Assembly: GCF_004514475.2 (NCBI RefSeq)
Contig: NZ_MYFO02000002.1
Span: 372,001 to 436,000, forward strand
Source of the DNA: Paenibacillus athensensis
Lineage (GTDB): Bacteria; Bacillota; Bacilli; Paenibacillales; NBRC-103111
Length of the DNA stretch: 64,000 bases
Direction: 5' to 3'
Within the stretch, counting starts at the first letter, position 1; each line of letters starts with the position of its first letter. Both the position numbers and the translations under genes were made by a program. This document shows, piece after piece, positions 56,683 to 64,000 of the stretch. The notes under the pieces are model-generated. The model did no database searches and had not been told where the DNA came from. It worked only from the letters and a program-made list of their open reading frames with translations.

Positions 56683-57159
56683 ATGGCTTATCAGGTTGAT
56701 TTCAAAAATGTATCTACAGTAGGTCTGGAATCTTCGCCGGTGGCGGAGGCGCTGGCGGGGCTGCGCGCCAATGAAGCCCGTTACTTCATGAACAAATACG
56801 AGCACGCGTTTACGGTTGTACCGGCCAGTGAAAGCCAGGACATTCTCGATTATGTGCATCGCATTCTCAAGGAAGAGCGCAATATTGAGTTTGCAGCCAA
56901 GCCGCTGGAAACGTCACAATTTCAAGTGGAAAATATCAAATGGACCTATGTGTTCTACGAGGACGGTCTGTCGGTCAACGTCTTGTATCCGCTGGACGAG
57001 CCCAAGAAGCGGGCTGTGGGCTTCAAGCTGTCCGAGGGGATGGACATTCCCAAGGAGCTGGAGGAGAAGTTTAAATTTGCCCGCCAGAAGTCGAAGTTGG
57101 CCGGAACGATTCGCGGTTCGTTTTTTGTGATCAAAGGGGAATATGAAGCAAACGAATGA
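56683..57159 (+). CDS. Unrecognised 158-residue protein in ArsR operon
   Basis: It starts MAYQVDFKNVSTVGLESSPV with AAGGAGGAAC upstream. It is soluble, mixed alpha/beta, with charged C-terminal half (ELEEKFKFARQKSKLAGTIRGSFF) and no signal peptide or membrane segment. I do not recognise the family. In SdpR-type ArsR operons the second gene often encodes a ligand-binding START-like (SRPBCC) protein; the length would allow this, but the motif evidence is weak. A strong terminator follows, so it ends the operon. Confidence 0.7.
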   Translation: MAYQVDFKNVSTVGLESSPVAEALAGLRANEARYFMNKYEHAFTVVPASESQDILDYVHRILKEERNIEFAAKPLETSQFQVENIKWTYVFYEDGLSVNVLYPLDEPKKRAVGFKLSEGMDIPKELEEKFKFARQKSKLAGTIRGSFFVIKGEYEANE

Positions 57160-57168
57160 AACTCTTGT

Positions 57169-57216
57169 AAGGATGCTCCAGTGCCATACGGATGGCTAAA
57201 GGGCATCCTTTTTTTT
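57169..57216 (+). terminator. Terminator of the ArsR operon
   Basis: AAGGATGC and GCATCCTT form the base of a hairpin followed by a run of T residues. Confidence 0.8.
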
Positions 57217-57304
57217 ATGCTTATCTTACAAATTGCGATAACTTTTTCCATTTTATGATATGATGTAGACAAAGAAACAGGTGATCCATGAATAGGAGGC
57301 GTGC

Positions 57305-59062
57305 GTGCCGATGGTCCGTTTAGCGTCGCAAAGAAAGAGCCATTCTCAAGCTTCTGTCGGTCAAAGGTCTGCGGTTGAATCTCGCGGCAGCCAGTCGGCT
57401 GAAACGATACCTTCGCTGCAATTGACGCCTGACAAGGCTTCGTTTCTGCAGCGGACCATTGGCAATCGCGCCGTCGCCCAGTTGTTCAGATCGGCCGTTC
57501 CTTCGGCATCGCCGGCATTACGTCGCTCCAAGGTGCCGTCGATCACGGCTCGCGGGGGCTCGACGGGTTCACTGTCCGTGCAACGAAAATACGATCCCAA
57601 GGATATTCCATACAAAACAGAGGAAAGCTTGATCGAGAAGGCGAATCAGCTGTATCAGCGTCGTGAAAAGATGATTGATGACGGAGATGTTTCCGGTGTT
57701 TTTATCATCGGCGGGGATTTCGAGGAGCTTAGGGAAATTGCTCGCGCTAACGGCTGGCTGAAGGCTTATCAGCTGCTTATTAAATGGGGTGAAATGGCGC
57801 CGTTCGATAAAGAGGAAAAGATCGAAGCCAAGCTCATGCAACAAATCGACGAGTTGAAAGAGGAAATCAAGGGTCTGGATTTGGATAACGTGAAGGATCA
57901 GGCAAGGGCTGAGGATATTCAAACCGAGCTGGAATTTATTGAACGCCGTGCGGGCAAATACGGCTGGAATCATATTATCCGCTATGCGCGTCTCGTCGGG
58001 AACCATCCTCCGTTTAAAAAGGTTGTTTACGCCAATCCGGATAAGGAAATAACGAATGGCATCGATTCGGATGCGCTGGATTATTTCATCAAGTCCGATG
58101 TGCCGAACCCTGTGGATGCGCTGGGCATTGTAAAGCTTTTGAAACAGCTTACGTCCGAATCCAAAAAAGAACCGCTGATCAAGGCCGTCGGCGATATGGA
58201 AAGTGTGATTGTGGACAACTCCAAGCTCCAGACGAAAGAAGAAGCGAATATCCTCAAGTCGTTTATCAATACGTATAAAGTCGCTCAGGACAAAAAATTT
58301 AATCTCCAGCTTACTGTTAAAATGCTGTCAGGCGTAGTGACGACAGGTCTTAAACGGCGGACGCAAAGCCCGGAGATCAATGTGACCGGAGTTCCTTTTA
58401 ACCCTAAGATGCCCGAAAAGCAAGATTTTACAGGCATTCATATGACGGAAGTGGAAAATCAATACGATGTGCTGGCGCGCAAGTCGGGTTCGCCGGAAAA
58501 GGACGGTTCGTTGATTCCCGGGGCTGTGCATGAGGTTGATCTGGCCTTCCTGAACGGGATGCGGGGTATTCCTGACTATCGGGCGACGTTGACGGACAAG
58601 GAGCCGCAGATCGGGGGAGGAGACGGCGGCGGTGAGAAGGTCTACGCGCTGGGTCATACCGGAGCTATCAACTTTGAGGGCGAGCTGTCCAACCGCGGCG
58701 GGGCGAGATTGTATGGCGTCATGTTCCCGAAAGGCTTTATGGACAAGTATGGTCTGGACTTGCGTACCCAGGGTATTAGCGGCAAATCGGCGCAAACGCC
58801 GGTGGATCAGGATTTTGCTCAGGGTTATATGTACGACGACAAGGAGCAGACGCATCGGGTGGATATTCCGAGTACGAAGGCGTTTGCGATTCGCGCCGAG
58901 GATAATACCCCGGATGGACAAGCCCATATCCATTTCGGACGTTCCAATATGAAGGTTCATGGCAAAAAGATGTCCCAGCTTGATTTCATGCGCTCCTTTG
59001 TCACGGGCGTGGTGGAGTTCAATATGCAGGGGTTCGTGATCAATATCAAATATTTTAGCTGA
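57305..59062 (+). CDS. eCIS-type cargo or secreted toxin-like protein
   Basis: The 585-residue protein starts at GTG 57305 after AGGAGG. Its N-terminus has FLQRTIGNRAVAQLFRS (about residues 47-63) and VQRKYD (about 97), motifs found in cargo of extracellular contractile injection systems and DUF4157-related proteins. The HExxH of DUF4157 is absent. A helical middle (residues 105-350) with KEEIKGLDLDNVKDQARAED-like coiled coil precedes a C-terminal domain from about 400 (PGAVHEVDLAFLNGMRGIPD, YALGHTGAINFEGELSNRGG) that I cannot assign. There is no Sec signal. The next gene may encode an immunity protein. No sheath, tube or baseplate genes are in view. Confidence 0.65.
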   Translation: MPMVRLASQRKSHSQASVGQRSAVESRGSQSAETIPSLQLTPDKASFLQRTIGNRAVAQLFRSAVPSASPALRRSKVPSITARGGSTGSLSVQRKYDPKDIPYKTEESLIEKANQLYQRREKMIDDGDVSGVFIIGGDFEELREIARANGWLKAYQLLIKWGEMAPFDKEEKIEAKLMQQIDELKEEIKGLDLDNVKDQARAEDIQTELEFIERRAGKYGWNHIIRYARLVGNHPPFKKVVYANPDKEITNGIDSDALDYFIKSDVPNPVDALGIVKLLKQLTSESKKEPLIKAVGDMESVIVDNSKLQTKEEANILKSFINTYKVAQDKKFNLQLTVKMLSGVVTTGLKRRTQSPEINVTGVPFNPKMPEKQDFTGIHMTEVENQYDVLARKSGSPEKDGSLIPGAVHEVDLAFLNGMRGIPDYRATLTDKEPQIGGGDGGGEKVYALGHTGAINFEGELSNRGGARLYGVMFPKGFMDKYGLDLRTQGISGKSAQTPVDQDFAQGYMYDDKEQTHRVDIPSTKAFAIRAEDNTPDGQAHIHFGRSNMKVHGKKMSQLDFMRSFVTGVVEFNMQGFVINIKYFS

Positions 59063-59071
59063 AAGGAATGA

Positions 59072-59506
59072 GTGAGCATGAAGGAAACGGTTATCGACGC
59101 GTTGCTGCATCCGAAGGAATCTTTTGAACGAACCGAGGCCTTGCGCGAATGTGCAGCCGATTTGGGCGAGAACCCTTCCGGCACGCTGCCGGCTGTAGCA
59201 GTCGAATTTTTGAACAGCTACCAGACCGAGGATCAGGTGCAGGCCGCCTTAATCGGGATCGCGCTGCATCGTCTTGCGCGCAGCCGGACGCCGCAAATCG
59301 GGGTGCTGGCGAGGCTTTTTCCCGCGTTATTTATGGACTGGGAGCCGCATATCCGCAAAGAGGCAGAGGCAATTTTTGCCGGGCTTTCGACCAAAGACGT
59401 TTTCGGACAGCTGACGGAGATGGTGGGCATGGAGGAAGGAACCGAAGTTGATCGTTACTATGCGTTTAATGTCATCAGCACTGTGGATTATGATGATTTA
59501 ACCTGA
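59072..59506 (+). CDS. Small helical protein, possible immunity partner
   Basis: The protein of about 143 residues starts at GTG 59072 or ATG 59078 (MKETVIDALLHPKESFERTE), 9-15 bp after the cargo-like gene, with AAAGGA upstream. It is acidic, soluble and all-helical with repeated helix pairs resembling HEAT repeats (VQAALIGIALHRLARSRTPQIG, EPHIRKEAEAIFAGLS). Tight linkage to a toxin-like gene fits an immunity or chaperone role; no family is recognised. Confidence 0.6.
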   Translation: MSMKETVIDALLHPKESFERTEALRECAADLGENPSGTLPAVAVEFLNSYQTEDQVQAALIGIALHRLARSRTPQIGVLARLFPALFMDWEPHIRKEAEAIFAGLSTKDVFGQLTEMVGMEEGTEVDRYYAFNVISTVDYDDLT

Positions 59507-59589
59507 TGGTGATTAGCAAACGCCGCCTTTTGTCGGATCGGCGCACGAAGAGGCTGTCCAGCAGTCAGTATTGACTGACTTGCTATGCT

Positions 59590-60134
59590 CCCCTTTAAGT
59601 AGACAGGTTTAATAAATAAACCGACTACTTGGAGGGGAGTTTTTCTATGTCTAAGTCAGACGCTTATTCCGTGCAGGATTATCTGGGTGGCCAATACTCG
59701 CAGTATGAATTGATCGAGAAATATAAAATCGCAAGCCGTACGCAGCTCAAACGGTGGATCGACAGGTATAATGGTCATAGCGGCTTGAAATCGTATCATG
59801 GGGGAGCAACAGCTATGACCAAAAACAGAACGACCACGTGGTAGGAGCGAATCGATATCGTGCGCTACTGCTTGGCGCATGAGCGCGATTATAGAAGGAC
59901 AGCAGATTATTTTAAGTGTCCTACGATCAAGTGTATCAGTGGGTGAAGAAATATGAGGATGGGGGCCCGCTTAGGCTGCAGGATGGTCGGGGACGGAAGA
60001 AGACCCCCGAGGAACTTTTCGAAGCCGAGCAGCAGAAGCTTGCCATGAAGCAACTGGAGGCTGAAAATGACAAACTTAGAGCGAAAGTCGCATTCTTAAA
60101 AAAGTTACGGGAATTGCAAGGGAGGCGAATTTAA
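59590..60134 (+). pseudogene. Decayed IS3-type transposase OrfA
   Basis: The frame from 59647 encodes a helix-turn-helix OrfA: LGGQYSQYELIEKYKIASRTQLKRWIDRYN. An in-frame TAG follows TTTW (about 59842), and after ERIDIVRYCLAHERDYRRTADYFK one G is missing (near 59915), shifting to SYDQVYQWVKKYEDGGPLRLQDGRGRK and a leucine-zipper end KQLEAENDKLRAKVAFLKKLRE. No OrfB follows. ATGCTCCCCTTTAAGTAGAC at about 59585 may belong to the left end. Confidence 0.75.
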
Positions 60135-60164
60135 GCGGACACACACAAGCCCATGTCTATATGG

Positions 60165-60312
60165 CTATTCAAGCTGTTCAGCGATGATCAGGTCGGGATG
60201 GAGGGCCATGATTTTCTCCAGATCGATCTGGTCGCCGAGATCGGCGATCCGGCCGTCTTTCAGGAACGGTTCATAGACGCTAAAATCTAGCCCTTCGGTT
60301 GCTTCAATTAAT
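60165..60312 (-). pseudogene. Fragment of a siderophore-binding protein gene
   Basis: On the minus strand 48 codons read VYEPFLKDGRIADLG then QIDLEKIMALHPDLIIAEQLE and a stop. This is the NLEKIxALxPDLII region of FecB/FhuD-like iron-siderophore binding proteins. Both ends of the gene are missing. Confidence 0.6.
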
Positions 60313-60530
60313 AGATAAATTATTCAAGTCCTAGGGGAGATTTCTCCGTTTTTATATTTGTTTTGTAATACTTTTGCCCTTTTAAAGAAAATATGAAATC
60401 AGCATAATTATAACGTTAATGAGGAGAGCATTTATTTGAAAAAGGCTATGAAAGCGTTAAATAAAAGTTGTGTCTGTAAAAACGGTTGTGTAATTTTATT
60501 TTAACCGTCAGAAAGAGAGCTGTGGAGACA

Positions 60531-61564
60531 ATGACAAGACTAGAGTATAGCTTGGAAATTCGTCATTTTGGATTCTGTGGAGGAAATTTTGAAAAGCAGC
60601 GAAAAGAATATTATTTTCAAATGCTGGATTCGATTCCTGATTCTTATTCACACTTTAATATTGAACGTGAAGGCATAGTTTGTACTATTGATGTCGATTG
60701 GTCACAGACCATGAGAGATTATAAGCAACATCATACACACAGTTGCTCTTTAGAAGAGACATTAAATAATTACGAAGTAGTGAAAGACCAGTATGATTCA
60801 CTCGATCAATATGTCCGTGAAATCGTTAAACATTTACCTCAAGGAAGTACGATAACCATCCAAGTACATACAGAATCGGATGAAGTTCTGCTTGTTGAAC
60901 AAATAGTCATGAATTTTATTTATCATATTTATCTCGCTCTTAATCTGTCTTGTCCCGGTTTTCTGGATCTATACGCTGCAACTTTAAGTGGAAGAAATAC
61001 GGAGAAGATTACAATTAGCAATTACTATTTTTCAGAGTGTTGGGCGGACGACAGCTGGCCGTCAGTTTCTTATATACCTGTCGAAAAAGTTCGATATTGG
61101 TACGATAGTCTGGAACTATGGGGACTCGGCTTAGGAAAAAGCAGATTAGTAAAATGCCTCTTTGCTTTGTTGCATTTTTGTTCGGAAGATAAGATCAGTC
61201 CAAGTAAACAGTTTGGCTTGCCCATGCGATTGAAGCTATTTATGAACTCCCGCAAGCAGCTATTCTCCAAACGATGAAGGAACGAATGCTGTTGGTCCTT
61301 TCGGATCACGAAAACCATAATCAAAAAGAAATTATAAAAAAATTAAATGATTTTTATCAATATCGAAGTAATTTTGTACATGGAAATTTGGATATCTATA
61401 TACCATCAGAGTTGATTTTGGAAAGAGAGGAACATGAAAGCTATGCGAAAAAACTTATGCAAACGGAAGAATTAGCATTCAAAGTTTTGATAGCTACCCT
61501 TCAAAAAATGATAAACGAAGGCTGGCATAGCTTTAATTTTACAACCACATTTCATGGAAAATAG
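60531..61564 (+). pseudogene. HEPN-like protein gene split by a frameshift
   Basis: The first frame (ATG 60531, MTRLEYSLEIRHFGFCGG) stops at 61277; the second runs from 61274 to 61564. Reading one base shifted near 61214 joins them as SPSKQF-WLAHAIEAIYELPQAAILQTMKERM, so one T of a T-run was probably lost. The intact product would have about 344 residues. The C-terminal part has YQYRSNFVHG, the RxxxxH-type HEPN signature also seen in Apea-like HEPN proteins. The DNA is much more AT-rich than its neighbours, pointing to transfer. If intact elsewhere it may be an RNase-type defence protein; here it is probably inactive unless the shift is programmed or a sequencing error. Confidence 0.65.
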
Positions 61565-61596
61565 CTGTTTAGATAAAATACATGGAGGAGGCCTGT

Positions 61597-62043
61597 ATGT
61601 CTAATATTAGACCCATCAACCTGAACCTTCTCGCCCCCTGCGCCGAACTGTTCGCCGAAGTGTTCAACCAGCCGCCCTGGAACGATCAGTGGACGTTCGA
61701 AACCGCTACCGCCAGATTGCAAGTGATGTATCAAACGCCGCATTTTTACGGATTGGCGTACGAAGAGGAGGGACGGCTGCTCGGATTGGTTATGGGTAAC
61801 AGCGAGGTTTGGTACAACGGGATGCACTTCAAGATCGTGGAGTTTTGTGTCGCCGGTGGCCAGCAGCGTAAAGGGATCGGCAGCCAGCTGCTTCAGGCGC
61901 TTGAAGCGGAGCTGCAGCAGCGGGACGTCACGCAAATCTATTTCATCACGGGAAAAGGCGGCGATGCGGAAGCGTTTTATCGCAAGCATGGCTACACGGT
62001 GCATAGCGGGCTGGTCGTCATGACAAAGCGACTTTGCGAGTGA
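61597..62043 (+). CDS. GNAT-family acetyltransferase
   Basis: The 148-residue protein has the GNAT core: acetyl-CoA loop VAGGQQRKGIGSQLLQALEAEL (about residues 90-110) after strand FKIVEFCV, and a final segment AEAFYRKHGYTVHSGLVVMTK. ATG 61597 is chosen because GGAGGAGG lies seven bases upstream; another ATG 15 bp earlier overlaps that site. It likely N-acetylates a small molecule or protein. Substrate unknown. Confidence 0.9.
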   Translation: MSNIRPINLNLLAPCAELFAEVFNQPPWNDQWTFETATARLQVMYQTPHFYGLAYEEEGRLLGLVMGNSEVWYNGMHFKIVEFCVAGGQQRKGIGSQLLQALEAELQQRDVTQIYFITGKGGDAEAFYRKHGYTVHSGLVVMTKRLCE

Positions 62044-62211
62044 AAGGAGCACTGGCCGTGGCGTCCGCCTCCTCTGGCTTTTTTACATTGCATGTCCGTC
62101 AGGCTGTCTGACCGCAAAATTTCACGCTCTGCTCCTTCCTGGCAGGAATTGCGCCTACGGGCATGGAACCTAGACACCAACTGCCTACTACCTGCATAGA
62201 GGAGCGTTTGT

Positions 62212-63126
62212 GTGAACAAAAATGAGCGGCTGCGCCAGCATATGATCATGCCCGACTATTCATTTCCGATTAAAATGTACCGTTTTACCTGCGAGCAGCT
62301 GCAGTTTGTCCTGTTCGAGCCGCACTGGCACGAGCATATCGAGCTGCTGTATTTCGTTCGCGGCAGCGCCCGGGTGGAATGCGGCTCGGCCACGTATGAC
62401 GTGCAGGGCGGCGATGTAATCGTGATCAACAGCAACGAGCTGCACAACGGGGTGTGTACGTCAACGGATCTGATTTATTATGTGCTGATTTTTGATCCTG
62501 CGCTGCTGCACAGCTCCAGCGTTGATGCGATTGAGACGAAATACATGATCCCGATTACGCAAAATCGGATTCTGTTCCGCAATCATATCGTTGGCGACCC
62601 GCCGTTTGGCCTATGCATCGAAGAGATTGCCGAAGAGATCAAAAGCAAGAGTGAAGGCTATGAGCTGGCAATCAAATCGCATCTCTACAAGCTGATGACC
62701 TTGCTGATCCGGCGGTACATCGCCTCCTCCAGTGATCTGGACAGCTATCGACTGCAGCTTCAACGCATGAAGCAGCTGGAGCCGGTGCTGCGCTACATCG
62801 ACGAGCATTATAACGAGCCGCTTTCGGTGGACCACATGGCGGAGCTGGCTGGAATCAGCCGGTTTCATTTTAGCCGCGTGTTTAAAAAGCTGACCGATAA
62901 AACGCTGACGGAATACGTGCATTTCATCCGGATCAACCGCTCGGCCGATCTGCTGCGCAAAACGCAGATGACGGTTTCCGAGGTGGCGCTGCGCGTCGGG
63001 TACAACGATATTTATTATTTTAGCCGCACGTTCAAAAAGCTGAAAAACGCCTCTCCGACAGAATGGCGCAATTTTGTCCCCGACCCGGCCAATCGGGTGG
63101 GCGACGAGGATGTAGAGGCGCTGTAA
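62212..63126 (+). CDS. AraC-family regulator with cupin sensor domain
   Basis: The 304-residue protein begins at GTG 62212 after GAGGAGC. The N-terminal cupin (FEPHWHEHIELLYFVRGSARVECG, GDVIVINSNELHNG) is followed by the C-terminal AraC DNA-binding domain: LSVDHMAELAGISRFHFSRVFKKLT and VSEVALRVGYNDIYYFSRTFKKLKNASPTEWRN. It probably senses a sugar and controls the convergent carbohydrate-binding protein gene or a distant regulon. Confidence 0.93.
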   Translation: MNKNERLRQHMIMPDYSFPIKMYRFTCEQLQFVLFEPHWHEHIELLYFVRGSARVECGSATYDVQGGDVIVINSNELHNGVCTSTDLIYYVLIFDPALLHSSSVDAIETKYMIPITQNRILFRNHIVGDPPFGLCIEEIAEEIKSKSEGYELAIKSHLYKLMTLLIRRYIASSSDLDSYRLQLQRMKQLEPVLRYIDEHYNEPLSVDHMAELAGISRFHFSRVFKKLTDKTLTEYVHFIRINRSADLLRKTQMTVSEVALRVGYNDIYYFSRTFKKLKNASPTEWRNFVPDPANRVGDEDVEAL

Positions 63127-63130
63127 AAAC

Positions 63131-63173
63131 AAAAGCTCCGAATTCGCCGGGTGGCGGAATTCGGAGCTTTTTT
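63131..63173. terminator. Bidirectional terminator
   Basis: AAAAGCTCCGAATTCGCC and GGCGGAATTCGGAGCTTTT form a long perfect stem, T-rich on both strands, between convergent genes. Confidence 0.9.
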
Positions 63174-63211
63174 GGCCGCTATGATGGCAACTATGCTGCG
63201 GCGGCGCGGGA

Positions 63212-64000
63212 TTAATAAATTTGCAGCTCGGACACCTGACCGGAGGTGGCTCCGCTGTTGGCGGTAAACTGCACCCGAATGTGACGGGTACTGGTAGCAG
63301 CAAATGTAATCGTCACGGTATTGGCGTTCGGATTAAACGTATAGGTGGCCGACGGCACGATCGTCGTGTAGCTGGAGCCGTCGCTACTGCCGAGAATCGA
63401 AAGCGTCTGCGTTCTGGAGCCCCAACCGACAGGCAGCTGCAGGACGACCTTGCTGACCGTTTGGACGCTGCCCAGATTGACGTTCAGCCAGCTCGGGTAC
63501 GCATTGGCTGCGCCTTCCCAATAGGTTGTTTGATTGCCGTCATTGGCGTTGCTTGCGCCGTAGACTTGCGTGTGGCTGCTTTCTGTGATTGTTTTGCCCA
63601 GCGCCAGGTTAGTAGTGCCCGGGGTTGGTGTTGGTGTTGGCGTCGGTGTTGCAGTTGGTGCAGGCGTTGGTGTCGGCGTCGGCGTTGGAGTTGGAGTTGG
63701 AGTTGGCGTCGAAGAGCCACCGCCGGACACGGTCAGGTTATCGATATTGACCACACCGGAAGCCGAAGATTCGTATTTGTAAGCGATGGTGTTGCTGCCT
63801 GCTTGCAAGGCGAGCGTTTCGCTTTTCGTACTCCAGGTATCCCAGTTGGCCAGGTTGGCGAGCGTTGTCGTTTTCACTTTGGCGCCGTTGACAAAAATGC
63901 TCAGCGTCTGGGCCGCGCCGTTGGAGTTGCCGAATTTCAGCGTTGCTGTATAATTGCCGGCCGCGGCGGCATTAACGTTAAATTGCGTTGTTGCGCCGAC
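63212..64000 (-). CDS. C-terminal part of a secreted carbohydrate-binding protein (partial)
   Basis: The minus-strand frame is open to the window edge, so the N-terminus lies outside. The visible part starts in a CBM35/CBM6-like beta-sandwich (AGNYTATLKFGNSNGAAQTLSIFVNG; ALQAGSNTIAYKYESSASGVVNIDNLTV), continues through a Thr-Pro linker (about 63600-63715) and ends in an F5/8C (CBM32-like) domain (WEGAANAYPSWLNVNLGSVQTVSKVVLQLP). This suggests a glycoside hydrolase whose catalytic part is upstream. The linker resembles those of the GH16 protein. Confidence 0.85.
   Translation of the reverse strand, partial: VGATTQFNVNAAAAGNYTATLKFGNSNGAAQTLSIFVNGAKVKTTTLANLANWDTWSTKSETLALQAGSNTIAYKYESSASGVVNIDNLTVSGGGSSTPTPTPTPTPTPTPTPAPTATPTPTPTPTPGTTNLALGKTITESSHTQVYGASNANDGNQTTYWEGAANAYPSWLNVNLGSVQTVSKVVLQLPVGWGSRTQTLSILGSSDGSSYTTIVPSATYTFNPNANTVTITFAATSTRHIRVQFTANSGATSGQVSELQIY

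Overview
The window looks like a Paenibacillus-type chromosome (Bacillota, Paenibacillaceae). The reasons are strong AGGAGG-like ribosome binding sites with frequent GTG and TTG starts in a GC-rich background, very large modular secreted glucanases, an LplB/YtcP/LplA-style sugar ABC transporter next to a membrane-anchored AraC regulator, cre-like sites, and TTGACA/TATAAT promoters. No rRNA or tRNA gene was seen. Assignments rest on reading sequence and motifs by eye; no database search was possible.

Layout. (1) 0-8.6 kb: end of an unknown gene, a membrane AraC regulator with a cre site over its promoter, a VOC protein, a CUT1 sugar importer (two permeases and a lipoprotein binding protein) and a LacI-type regulator. 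(2) 8.6-25.6 kb: a beta-1,3-glucan region holding a 1884-residue protein with three near-identical GH16-CBM units and a 1820-residue GH81 enzyme with FN3 and CBM56-like modules. Between them lie a type I-C-like CRISPR array without cas genes in view, an MFS transporter, a 75-residue protein that is 44 percent methionine, a small unknown helical protein and a lone SsuB-type ATPase. (3) 25.7-31 kb: an orphan nicotianamine synthase/CntL-like enzyme, a DinB-like protein, a PatB-type C-S lyase and a MarR-DrrA-DrrB drug-export operon. (4) 31-36 kb: an ssuA-ssuD-ssuC sulfonate operon and a further luciferase-like monooxygenase. (5) 36-43.6 kb: an Aas-LplT-like phospholipid repair pair, MotAB and a chemoreceptor. 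(6) 43.7-53.3 kb: a second sulfonate set (ssuA, divergent ssuD-ssuC-osmC), an aldo-keto reductase, an ArsR-regulated multidrug MFS exporter and another chemoreceptor. (7) 53.4-61.6 kb: accessory, partly decayed DNA. It holds a broken PemK/MazF-type module, WYL and ArsR regulators with their partners, an eCIS-type cargo gene with a possible immunity partner, IS and siderophore-binding-protein remnants, and an AT-rich frameshifted HEPN-like gene. (8) 61.6-64 kb: a GNAT acetyltransferase, an AraC regulator and the C-terminal part of a carbohydrate-binding protein that runs off the window.

How it works together. The glucanases, CUT1 importer, LacI/AraC regulators and cre sites fit carbon-controlled use of beta-1,3-glucan. 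The sulfur genes form a dispersed regulon: two binding proteins, two permeases and two SsuD-type monooxygenases, but only one matching ATPase, which is at another locus. All four transcription units start with a promoter, a short leader, a small hairpin and an intrinsic terminator before the first gene. This suggests shared leader-RNA attenuation and is the most interesting regulatory signal here. Other highlights are the cas-less CRISPR array with an internal deletion and a duplicated repeat-mimicking spacer, the methionine-rich protein, the orphan nicotianamine synthase homologue and the eCIS-type cargo gene.
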